A DNA stretch of 11,135 nt from Lysobacterales bacterium (GTDB taxonomy: Bacteria > Pseudomonadota > Gammaproteobacteria > Xanthomonadales > S139-57). Under the pieces are notes generated by a model. The model did no database searches and was not told the DNA's origin. It worked only from the letters and a program-made list of their open reading frames with translations. How positions within the stretch are numbered: position 1 is the first letter of the stretch; each line of letters opens with the position of its first letter. The stretch lies in NCBI GenBank assembly GCA_026993285.1, contig JALWTZ010000415.1, positions 1-11,135 of the forward strand. The letters are read 5' to 3'. The position numbers were made by a program, and so were the translations under genes. Shown in pieces: positions 1 to 7,800 of the stretch.

Positions 1-368
1 TGAAACTGATCATGATGTGCGAGGTGCCCAGCAACGCGGTGCTGGCCGAGCGCTTCCTGGAGCATTTCGACGGCTTTTCCATCGGCTCCAACGACATGAC
101 CCAGCTCACCCTGGCGCTGGACCGGGATTCCTCGCTGGTGGCCGATCTGTTCGACGAGCGCAACGAGGCGGTGAAATACATGCTGGAACTGGCCATTCGG
201 GCCTGCCGCAAGCAGGGCAAATACATCGGCATCTGTGGCCAGGGCCCTTCCGATTATCCGGATTTCGCCAACTGGCTGGTGGAGCAGGGTATCGAGAGCG
301 TCTCCCTCAACCCGGATACCGTCATCGACACCTGGCTGTATCTCAGCCAGCAGGGCGCGAAGGGATGA
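1..368 (+). CDS. ppsA: Phosphoenolpyruvate synthase, C-terminal fragment
   Basis: This is the 3' end of a gene cut by the window start; the first full codon is at base 3. The product converts pyruvate, ATP and water to PEP, AMP and phosphate, the entry step of gluconeogenesis from pyruvate, in the cytoplasm. The visible ~120 residues are the end of the C-terminal PEP/pyruvate-binding TIM barrel shared with pyruvate phosphate dikinase. Family signatures are GSNDMTQLTLALDRD, LVADLFDERNEAVK, and GICGQGPSDYPDF, which carries the catalytic cysteine and the loop around it, followed by the usual ending SLNPDTVIDTWLYLS. The swivelling histidine domain and ATP-grasp domain would lie upstream. The stop overlaps the next start as ATGA (365-368), so the two genes are probably co-translated. 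Identification is by recognised motifs and is secure; the N-terminal three quarters cannot be judged. Confidence 0.96.
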   Translation, partial: KLIMMCEVPSNAVLAERFLEHFDGFSIGSNDMTQLTLALDRDSSLVADLFDERNEAVKYMLELAIRACRKQGKYIGICGQGPSDYPDFANWLVEQGIESVSLNPDTVIDTWLYLSQQGAKG

Positions 369-1213
369 ACCGGCTGGCCATTCGCTTTCGCCAGGACGGC
401 CAGGAAAAGCCTGGTGTACTGCTGGACGGGCAACTGTACGACGCGTCCACGCAGGTGGCGGACTGGTCCGGCGAGCGGCTGGCCGGTCTGCGGGAGCAAC
501 TGGCCGGGCTGGATCTGAATGCATTGCCAACCCTGCCGGCAGACACACCCCTGGCCTGCCCGGTGGGTGGCGTGCGCAAGATGCTGGCCATCGGCCTGAA
601 CTACGCTGGTCATCTGGAGGAAATGAAGGCCCAGCGGCGGGAAGATCCCATGCTCTTTTCCAAGGCCATCACCGCCCTTTCTGGCCCCCATGATCCCATC
701 GTCATTCCTGCTGGCGCCCAGGCCGTGGACTGGGAGGTGGAACTGGTGGTGGTCATCGGCCGGGGCGGCGTGCGCATTCCCCGGGAACAGGCCCTGGCCC
801 ATGTGGCCGGCTACTGTACGGGCATCGATGTTTCCGAGCGGCACTGGCAAAAGCAGCGCGGCGGCCAGTTCATCAAGGGCAAGTCGGCTGACAGCTTCGG
901 CCCGGTGGGCCCCTGGCTGGTGCCGGCAGAGCGGGTGGATCTGCAGCAGGGGCTGGATCTGCAGCTTAGCGTCAACGGCCAGGTCAAGCAGCGCAGCAAC
1001 ACCCGTCTGATGCTGCATGACGTGCCGGCCCTGATTGCCCATGTTTCCACCTTTCTGCGGCTGGAACCGGGTGACCTGCTGTTCACAGGCACCCCGGACG
1101 GTGTGGGCATGGGTCGCACACCGGAAGAATACCTGCAGCCCGGCGACGAAGTGGTGGCCCGCATCGCCGGTCTGGGCGAGCAGCGCCACCGCGTGCTGGC
1201 CGAACCCATCTGA
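365..1213 (+). CDS. Fumarylacetoacetate hydrolase (FAH) family protein
   Basis: The product is 282 residues, the usual length for the FAH subfamily with a ~70-residue N-terminal cap. The ATG at 365 overlaps the ppsA stop; longer in-frame starts lie inside ppsA and are rejected. The core has the metal-site pattern: GLNYAGHLEEM with His83 and Glu86, DWEVELVVVIG with Glu124 and Glu126, and TGIDVSERHWQ with Asp155. These are followed by Lys171 and Lys173 in FIKGKSADSFGPVGPWLV and by FTGTPDGVGMG. The family cleaves or decarboxylates 2-keto acids using Mg or Mn; known members are acylpyruvate hydrolases, oxaloacetate decarboxylases or tautomerases, and 2,4-diketo-3-deoxy sugar acid hydrolases. The substrate cannot be read from sequence. 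Coupling to PEP synthase suggests, as inference, a role that supplies or handles pyruvate or oxaloacetate. Names such as ureidoglycolate lyase seen on relatives should not be transferred. Confidence 0.92.
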   Translation: MNRLAIRFRQDGQEKPGVLLDGQLYDASTQVADWSGERLAGLREQLAGLDLNALPTLPADTPLACPVGGVRKMLAIGLNYAGHLEEMKAQRREDPMLFSKAITALSGPHDPIVIPAGAQAVDWEVELVVVIGRGGVRIPREQALAHVAGYCTGIDVSERHWQKQRGGQFIKGKSADSFGPVGPWLVPAERVDLQQGLDLQLSVNGQVKQRSNTRLMLHDVPALIAHVSTFLRLEPGDLLFTGTPDGVGMGRTPEEYLQPGDEVVARIAGLGEQRHRVLAEPI

Positions 1214-1221
1214 GGCTGACG

Positions 1222-1246
1222 GCGCCCCGAGCGTGAGCCGGGGCGC
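1222..1246 (+). repeat. GC-rich inverted repeat between FAH gene and aminopeptidase
   Basis: An 8-bp perfect stem GCGCCCCG (1222-1229) pairs with CGGGGCGC (1239-1246). The 9-base interior can add two more pairs closing a GTGA loop, with A1230 bulged. No T run follows; the next bases are TATAATG, so it is not a standard intrinsic terminator. It may weakly end the ppsA-FAH transcript or be an operator palindrome in front of the next gene's -10 box. Confidence 0.55.
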
Positions 1247-1252
1247 TATAAT
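1247..1252 (+). promoter_or_regulatory. Candidate -10 box (TATAAT) for the aminopeptidase-gltX unit
   Basis: A perfect TATAAT consensus sits 23 bases before the aminopeptidase ATG. A start of transcription about 7 bases downstream would leave a leader of only ~17 nt that still holds the AAGGAG ribosome site (1264-1269). No good -35 hexamer lies at 16-18 bp; that space is filled by the GC hairpin. The nearest TTGACA-like hexamer, CTGACG (1216-1221), is 25 bp away, too far for ordinary sigma70 use. A weak or activator-dependent promoter is therefore possible. Confidence 0.45.
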
Positions 1253-1275
1253 GCCACCCCCTGAAGGAGAGCATC

Positions 1276-3210
1276 ATGAAAGCCGACCCTGAAGTGCTTG
1301 CGGCCATTGCCGCCGCGCCCAAAGCCCTGGGGCATTTCCCCGGGCTGGAACTGCTGGATGTGCATGACGCTGAAACCGTAGCAGCCCTTGAGCGCATGCA
1401 GCAGGCCTATATCGACGATATCGAAAACGGCCAGCACACCGCCGAGCGGGTGGCGGCCCTGCGCCAGTGGATGGGTGAGCAGGGCGTGGATGCCCTGATC
1501 ATCCCCCTGCACGATGTCTTCTTTGGCGAATATGTGCCGCTGGCCAACCAGCGCCTGGCCTGGCTCACCGGCTTTACCGGTTCCAACGGCCAGGCAGTGA
1601 TCATGCGGGAGAAGGCCGCCTTTTTCTCCGACGGGCGCTACACCCTGCAAATGCGCCAGCAGGTGGATCAGGCCATTTTTGAACTGCGCCATATCATCGA
1701 AGAGCCGCTGGAAGACTGGCTGGGCGCACATCTGCAAGCGGGGCAGGTACTGGCCTGTGATGCCAACCTGCACACCCGTGCCCAGGTGGATCGCTGGCAG
1801 GTGCTGGCCGAGGGCAAACAGGCCCGCCTGCGCCTGCTGGCTGAAAACCCCGTGGATGCCGTCTGGCATACCCGCCCGCCCATGCCCCTTTCTCCGGTGC
1901 GGGCACAGCCCCTGCAGTGGGCCGGCCGCGAAGCGAAGGACAAGGTGGTGGAAATGGCCGAACGCATCCGCCAGGCCGGAGCCAGCCATCTGCTGCTGAC
2001 CCAGAATGATTCCATTGCCTGGCTGCTGAATGTGCGCGGCATGGACGTACCCAATACCCCTTTTGTACTCAGTTTTCTGCTTCTGAGCGCAACCGGGGAA
2101 GTGCACTGGTTTGTGGATGATCGCAAGCTGCATGCGCTGAATCTGCCGGATTTCGTCCACCTGCACGCGCCCGATTCGCTGGAGGGTTTCCTGCGCGATC
2201 TGGGCGATGCCGTGGTCGCCGTTGCACCGAATACCTGCCCGGTGGGCCTGCGCCAGGCGGTGGAGCAGGGCGGTGGCCGGGTGCTGGAAATGGACGACCC
2301 CTGCCAGTTGCCCAAGGCGGTGAAGAACAGCGCGGAACTGGCCGGCATGCGGGAAGCGCATGTGATCGATGCGGTGGCCATGTGCCGTTTTCTGCACTGG
2401 TTCGATCAGCTGCCACGCGACAGCCGACCCACGGAAATGATGCTGGCCGATCGGCTGGAGCAGTTCCGCCGCCAGTCCGATGCACTGGTCAGCCTGTCCT
2501 TCGACAGCATCAGCGGCGCCGGGCCCAACGGGGCCATTGTGCATTACCGGGTCACCGCGCAGAGCAACCGCGCGCTGCAAGCCGATGAAATCTATCTTAT
2601 CGATTCCGGCGGCCAGTACCTGCAGGGCACCACCGATATCACTCGCACCCTGATCTTCGGCCAGCCCACCGCCGAGATGAAAGACCGCTTCACCCGTGTG
2701 CTCAAGGGGCATATCCTGCTGGGCAGCAGCCGCTTTCCGGCGGGCACCAGCGGCGCGCAACTGGATACCCTGGCCCGTCATGCCCTGTGGCAGGCCGGGC
2801 TGGACTATGACCACGGCACCGGCCATGGCGTGGGTGCCTTTCTTTCCGTGCATGAAGGGCCGCAATCCATCGGCAAGGGGCGCTCGCCCGTGCCGTTGCA
2901 AGCGGGCATGGTGCTGTCCAACGAGCCGGGTTATTACAAGACCGGTGCCTACGGCATCCGCATCGAAAACCTGGTGGAAGTGGTGGAAGTGGAACTGCCC
3001 GGTGCCGAACGGCCCATGCTGGGCTTTGAGAACCTGACACTGGTGCCCATTGATCGCCGGCTGATCGAGGTCACGCAGCTTTCCGAACACGAGCGGCAAT
3101 GGCTCAATGCCTACCATGCCCGGGTGCGTGAGCGCATTGGCCCCTTGCTGGAAGAACCCGTTCGCCGGTGGCTGGAACAGGCCACGGCCCCACTGGAGTT
3201 GAAACCATGA
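1276..3210 (+). CDS. Xaa-Pro aminopeptidase, three-domain M24B type
   Basis: This 644-residue cytoplasmic metallopeptidase removes the N-terminal residue from peptides with proline in second position. The start is set by AAGGAG at 1264-1269, six bases before the ATG. Two creatinase-like N-terminal domains begin near residue 58 (RVAALRQWM, then RLAWLTGFTGSNG), and the catalytic pita-bread domain is C-terminal. The dimetal ligands are all present: Asp443, Asp454, His517, Glu550 and Glu564. The spacing matches human XPNPEP1 (11, 63, 33 versus 34, and 14 residues). His423 and His526 match its auxiliary histidines. It is longer than E. coli PepP (about 440 residues), so it belongs to the large aminopeptidase P1 group. 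The first ~57 residues form an extension I do not recognise. The stop overlaps the gltX start as ATGA, suggesting translational coupling. Confidence 0.95.
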   Translation: MKADPEVLAAIAAAPKALGHFPGLELLDVHDAETVAALERMQQAYIDDIENGQHTAERVAALRQWMGEQGVDALIIPLHDVFFGEYVPLANQRLAWLTGFTGSNGQAVIMREKAAFFSDGRYTLQMRQQVDQAIFELRHIIEEPLEDWLGAHLQAGQVLACDANLHTRAQVDRWQVLAEGKQARLRLLAENPVDAVWHTRPPMPLSPVRAQPLQWAGREAKDKVVEMAERIRQAGASHLLLTQNDSIAWLLNVRGMDVPNTPFVLSFLLLSATGEVHWFVDDRKLHALNLPDFVHLHAPDSLEGFLRDLGDAVVAVAPNTCPVGLRQAVEQGGGRVLEMDDPCQLPKAVKNSAELAGMREAHVIDAVAMCRFLHWFDQLPRDSRPTEMMLADRLEQFRRQSDALVSLSFDSISGAGPNGAIVHYRVTAQSNRALQADEIYLIDSGGQYLQGTTDITRTLIFGQPTAEMKDRFTRVLKGHILLGSSRFPAGTSGAQLDTLARHALWQAGLDYDHGTGHGVGAFLSVHEGPQSIGKGRSPVPLQAGMVLSNEPGYYKTGAYGIRIENLVEVVEVELPGAERPMLGFENLTLVPIDRRLIEVTQLSEHERQWLNAYHARVRERIGPLLEEPVRRWLEQATAPLELKP

Positions 3211-4607
3211 CTGTTCGTACCCGTTTTGCCCCCAGCCCCACCGGCTATCTGCATATCGGTGGTGCCCGTACCGCCCTGAGCTGCTGGCTGGAAGCGCGCA
3301 GAAACCAGGGGCAGTTCATCCTGCGCATCGAGGACACCGACCGCGAGCGTTCCACGCCGGAGGCGGTGGAAACCATCCTCGAAGGCATGCGCTGGCTGGA
3401 GCTGGACTGGGATGAAGGCCCCTTCTTCCAGACCGAACGCTTCGACCGTTACCGGGAGGTGGTGGATCAATTGCTGGCCGAAGGCAAGGCCTATTACTGT
3501 ACCTGCAGCCGGGAAGAACTGGATCGTATCCGCGAGCAGCAACGGGCCAACGGCGAAAAACCCCGTTACCCCGGCACCTGCCGCCACCGCACGGAAAAGC
3601 CGGATGAACCGGCCGTGGTACGCTTCCGCAACCCCAGCGAGGGGGAAGTGGTGGTGGATGACCTGGTCCGTGGCCGGGTGGTGTTCCGCAATGAGGAACT
3701 GGACGATCTCATCATCGCCCGTAGTGACGGTACGCCCACCTATAACCTCACCGTGGTGGTGGACGACATGGACATGGGCATCACCGAGGTGATCCGTGGC
3801 GAGGACCATCTCAACAACACACCGAGACAGATCAACATCTACCATGCCCTGGGCGTGGAACCGCCGCGCTTTGCCCATGTTTCCATGATTCACGGGGATG
3901 ACGGAGCCAAGCTGTCCAAGCGCCACGGCGCGGTCAGTGTGCTGCAATACCGGGACGAGGGCTATCTGCCCGATGCCGTCATCAACTACCTGGCCCGGCT
4001 GGGCTGGTCCCATGGCGATCAGGAACGATTCAGCCGGGAAGAGCTGATCCGCCTGTTCGATATTCGCGATGTCAGCCGTTCCGCTTCCGTGTTCAACCGG
4101 GAAAAGCTGCTCTGGCTCAACCACCAGTGGATCATGCACGGCCCGGTGGAAAGCACCGCGCGCCACCTGCGCTGGCACTTTCAACAGGCCGGGCTGGATG
4201 AAGCCCGGGGCCCGGCGCTGGAGCAGGCCATCCCGGTTTTTGCCGAACGCTGCAAGACCCTGCTGGAATTGCGCGATGCCATGGCTTTTCTCTACCGCCC
4301 GGTGGAAGGCTATGAGGAGAAAGCAGCCAAAAAGCACCTCAAGCCAGCCGCCCGGCCAGCACTGGAAACCCTGCTGAACAAACTGGAGGCGCTGGACTGC
4401 TGGGAAGCGGCGCCCATTCACCAGGCCATACAGGCAACCGCTGCCGAGCTGGAAGTGGGCATGGGCAAGGTGGGCATGCCCCTGCGCGTGGCCCTGACCG
4501 GCATGGGCCAGTCACCGGCCATCAACGAGGTGGCGGTGTTGTTGGGGCTGGAGCGCACCTTGGAACGAATCCGTCAGGCACTTGCTTTCCTCAATCAGAA
4601 AAACTGA
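3207..4607 (+). CDS. gltX: Glutamyl-tRNA synthetase, class I
   Basis: The 466-residue enzyme charges tRNA-Glu with glutamate in the cytoplasm. The ATG at 3207 is chosen because GGAG (3195-3198) lies 8 bases upstream and the protein then begins TVRTRFAPSPTGYLHIGG, the normal N terminus with the HIGH-class signature at residues 16-19. The second ATP-site signature is KLSKR at 235-239 (KMSKS class). A zinc site is complete: Cys98, Cys100, Cys125 and His127, the same positions and spacing as in E. coli GltX. The C-terminal helical anticodon-binding part ends with the usual GMPLRVALTG and a helix ending LAFLNQKN. It is the last gene before a 130-bp gap. I see no tRNA gene downstream, although tRNA genes sit beside gltX in some gammaproteobacteria. 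The identification is secure. Confidence 0.98.
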   Translation: MTVRTRFAPSPTGYLHIGGARTALSCWLEARRNQGQFILRIEDTDRERSTPEAVETILEGMRWLELDWDEGPFFQTERFDRYREVVDQLLAEGKAYYCTCSREELDRIREQQRANGEKPRYPGTCRHRTEKPDEPAVVRFRNPSEGEVVVDDLVRGRVVFRNEELDDLIIARSDGTPTYNLTVVVDDMDMGITEVIRGEDHLNNTPRQINIYHALGVEPPRFAHVSMIHGDDGAKLSKRHGAVSVLQYRDEGYLPDAVINYLARLGWSHGDQERFSREELIRLFDIRDVSRSASVFNREKLLWLNHQWIMHGPVESTARHLRWHFQQAGLDEARGPALEQAIPVFAERCKTLLELRDAMAFLYRPVEGYEEKAAKKHLKPAARPALETLLNKLEALDCWEAAPIHQAIQATAAELEVGMGKVGMPLRVALTGMGQSPAINEVAVLLGLERTLERIRQALAFLNQKN

Positions 4608-4737
4608 GAACCCTATCCCGGTACGGATAATCCGACAAGGCACGGTGCCATACCCGTCTTCTCCCTTCCCTTAAAAAGGGTTAACATGGATTTTTCTGTG
4701 AAAGCAGACACATTTTCATGCAGAGGGGTAGCTAAGG
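4608..4737 (+). promoter_or_regulatory. Leader region between gltX and the autotransporter gene
   Basis: This 130-bp gap holds several weak signals. GATAAT (4626-4631) is one base from the -10 consensus, with CTGAGA (4604-4609) 16 bp upstream as a poor -35. A small hairpin CCCTT (4668-4672) / AAGGG (4676-4680) with an AAA loop is followed by GTTAAC and, a few bases on, TTTTT; it could be a weak terminator for gltX or a 5' leader structure. GAGGGG (4723-4728), nine bases before the ATG at 4738, is the likely ribosome site. No clear operator was found. The promoter call is tentative. Confidence 0.3.
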
Positions 4738-4809
4738 ATGAAAGGCTTGAAGACAGTCGTATTTTGGCTGGGGCTGGTTGTACTGGGACTACCGGGATTG
4801 GCATGGTCG
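4738..4809 (+). other. Signal peptide of the autotransporter
   Basis: Codons 1-24 encode two early lysines, a ~16-residue hydrophobic stretch rich in Leu, Val and Gly, and then GLAWS. Ala22 and Ser24 give an A-x-S signal peptidase I site, so the mature protein should start at Gln25. There is no cysteine after the core, so it is not a lipoprotein signal. The signal is of normal length and lacks the long N-terminal extension found in some large autotransporters. Confidence 0.85.
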
Positions 4810-7800
4810 CAAACCTATGCGCTGGCCCTAAATACGGTCGCTGATGGACAATCCGTGCCGGATAACAGTTCCTTGCAAACTACCGTCGCTCCCAATGCGC
4901 TTGTCCCGGTTGCCATCACCCCTGTGCTATCCATCACTGGTGGTACAGCACCACCCAATCCGAATGATGTGAATTTGTCCGTGGTTTATGACACCAATCT
5001 GACTCTGGATACAGTAGCATTGGCATCCGACCCGAATTGGGGATGTGACACTTCTGTTTTGGGCCAGATCGGTTGTTCGTTGACCAGCCCACCACCCAAC
5101 TGGCCCAATGTGCCGCAGCTACCGCTGTCATTCACCGCACCGGCCTCTGGCGGCCCCTACAATATCAATATCAATGGCACACCGGTTTTCTATAACACAC
5201 CGCCGGGGAACATCAATACCACTACTGCAGATGTTGGGGTGCAAGTGGCTGCCTCCACAGCAGACATGGAGGTGACCATGACATTGGCGCAAAACCCCAT
5301 TGCAGTCAGTGACTATGAAATTCTGACGGTGGATTGGCGCAACAATGGTCCGGATCTGGCCACCAATGCCCAAGTCCAGGTCAACTTGCCTGCAGGATCA
5401 GCCTTTATCACGCCACAGGTGAGTGGCAATCCATGGAACTGTACGGTTACCGGCACGGTGGTTAGTTGTACACAGGCCAGCATACCCGTGAATACCTTTG
5501 GGCAGTTTGATATCTCTTTTGATGCACCAGCTTCGGTTGGAAGTTATCCAGTCACTGCATCCATTGGAGCGATAGAATCCGACCCTGTGACAAGTAATGA
5601 CTCTGCCAGTGCTACGCTGGTTACCCAGCCGGTGGTGACGGACGCCAGTGTCACAACCACAGTTAATGTCAACCAAGCCGTACCGGGTGATACCGTTCAA
5701 TTCATTGCGCGGGTAATAAATGAGGGTAATCAGTATGTGGATGGTTATCTGGAATTTTCCACCACGCCATCTCAGTCGCTGGTGGGCTATTCCGCACCAA
5801 CGGGATGGAATTGCCTGCAAGGTAATACTGGCGTTATTGCCTGTTCTTCTGGCGGACAGATCGCGCCTGTAGCTGGTGGTGTGGAACCGGCTTCACGTGG
5901 TATCGGCGGTATCAATGTCGGTTTCGATGAAACTTTTATGCTGGATATTCGTATCAACCCGGCCGAGACCGCTGCCAGCATCACCGGCACGGCAGTACTG
6001 AAACCGATTTATTCGCCGCCGCTGGATGACAACACGGCTAATGACAGCAGCAGCGCTTTTGTGCAGTTGGGTACACCTGAGGCTGATCTCAGTGTGGATA
6101 AAACCGCGGTTTATACGCCACCCCTGCAAAATGGTGATACCTATGAATACCGGATCAAGGTGACCAATCAGGGGCCACAACCCGCACCTGGCGTGTTGAT
6201 TAATGATCAGTTGCCGGATAATGTGGAATTGTTGTCTGTGGATGCACCGTTCGGCTGGACTTGTCTGCCCAGCTCCGGAATGGGTGTGATGATGCAGTGT
6301 GATTTCAACCGCGCACTGAGTCCACCAGACAGTCAGACCATTGTCCAGCACGTTCGATATCTGGGTGGGGAAATGGTTCAAACCTCGGCCTCGGTGACTG
6401 CGGATGTAGATGATCCTGCCATGGGCAATAACCGTGTGGAGCGTATTGACAATGTAATAACCGGGCCACAGGTAGATCTGGTACTTAGCCAGACTGTCAG
6501 CGAAACACAGGTAGTACCGGGTGGTGTGATCAGTGTGACCTATGTGGTACAGAATGCCGGGCAGGCGGATGCCAACGGCGTGAGTCTGGATATCAATCAT
6601 GGCAGCCTGCTGATGCTGATGGCCAAGGCGGGGCCAGACTGGTCCTGCAGTGCTCAAGGCACAAACCAGACAGTTTGCCTGTTGAACCAGCCACTGGCAG
6701 CAGGCAGCAGCCAGTCCCTGAACCTGGATTTCCAGGTGGCTGAAACAGATGGAGTCGTCGACCTGTTGGCAACTGTCAGCAGTCAAGAGCCTGATTTGCA
6801 GTCGGGTGACAACAGTCAGCAAACCCGGATTACCATCGGCCAGGGTGGGGGATCCGGTGAGCCTTTCGACCTGCAACTGGGCCTGACCAGTACAACCAGC
6901 ACACCACTGGCAGGTCAACAGTTCTCCATTGCTGCGGTTCTGGACAATCTTGGCCCAGGTGCCGCCGCAGGTTTTGTGGTGGATTTCACTTTGCCGAATG
7001 GACTGGCACTGCTGCAAGCATCCGGGGAAGGCTGGCAATGCTCCCCATTGAACAAGGCACCCAACCTGCAGTGTGTGTTCAATGGTGTGTTGTCCAATGG
7101 TGGTCAGACGCAGGTTCAGCTGGATGTGGAAGCCACCGGTCAACCCGGTCAATCCCTGCTACTGGATGCGGTGACCTATGTGCCCAATGGCTCCGAGCAG
7201 AATGCCAGCAATTCGATGGCTTCCCTGGCCCTGCAGATATCGGCCTCAGACTTTGCCACCCAGGCTGTGGTGACCGGTTCCGCAGACAAGACACAGGTTC
7301 GCTCCGGTGAAACCATCCAATATGCCTTTGAAGTCACCAACGAGGGAGCGGTACCCATTCAATCGGCCTATGTGGAAGCCATGCTGGATGGACCGGCAAG
7401 CTTTGCCGTGGAAACCGCCAAGCAGTGGGCTTGCACAACGGTTGAAGCCAAAGTGTTACGTTGTAACCTCGAAGGCGAAATTCCGCCGGGCGCCACAGAG
7501 ACCGTACAGTTTGCGGCAAAAGCTGAAGTTTCTCGCACGCCGGGCGTTATCCAGTTGCTTGCGGCGCTGGTGGATGCCAATGACCCGGCCAATATCAGTG
7601 AGCAACTGGTGGTGGATGTTTCCTATCTGGGCTTGAGTGATGTGGATCTGCGGCGTTTGCTCGACGATGCAGCCGGTGGTGATGAAATAGCCGGCGGTTC
7701 TGTAGGCCCCATTGAGGAAATGTGCCTCACACCGGCCAATGACACAGAACAGGCCTTCTGTGATGCCTTGTTCCAGGCGCTGGACGAAGGACGCTTGTCT

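Noticed and set aside
17..364. N-terminal extension of the FAH frame into ppsA
   Set aside because: This stretch overlaps the conserved C terminus of PEP synthase in another frame, and its translation is Arg/Gly-rich without family similarity; the ATG at 365 fits FAH family length.
1246..3117. Long minus-strand open frame of 623 codons opposite the aminopeptidase
   Set aside because: It is the antisense shadow of a gene with all catalytic residues in place; its translation is low-complexity, rich in His, Gln and Gly, and has no recognisable domain. High GC at third positions explains the lack of stops.
3111..4421. Long minus-strand open frame opposite gltX
   Set aside because: Antisense shadow of an intact, clearly identified gltX; no ribosome site or family resemblance.
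4668..4680. Strong intrinsic terminator after gltX
   Set aside because: The stem is only five base pairs, three of them GC, and no T run follows directly; at best weak.
4608..4737. tRNA gene downstream of gltX, as in some gammaproteobacteria
   Set aside because: No cloverleaf, no TTC-type T arm and no CCA end is visible in the 130 bases.
5893..7152. 419-codon minus-strand frame opposite the autotransporter repeats
   Set aside because: Its composition mirrors the DUF11 repeats read backwards, no domain is recognised, and it has no promoter or ribosome site of note.
5263..7626. CRISPR-like or tandem DNA repeat array in the autotransporter gene
   Set aside because: The periodicity exists at protein level only; the nucleotide copies are strongly diverged and lie in one open frame.
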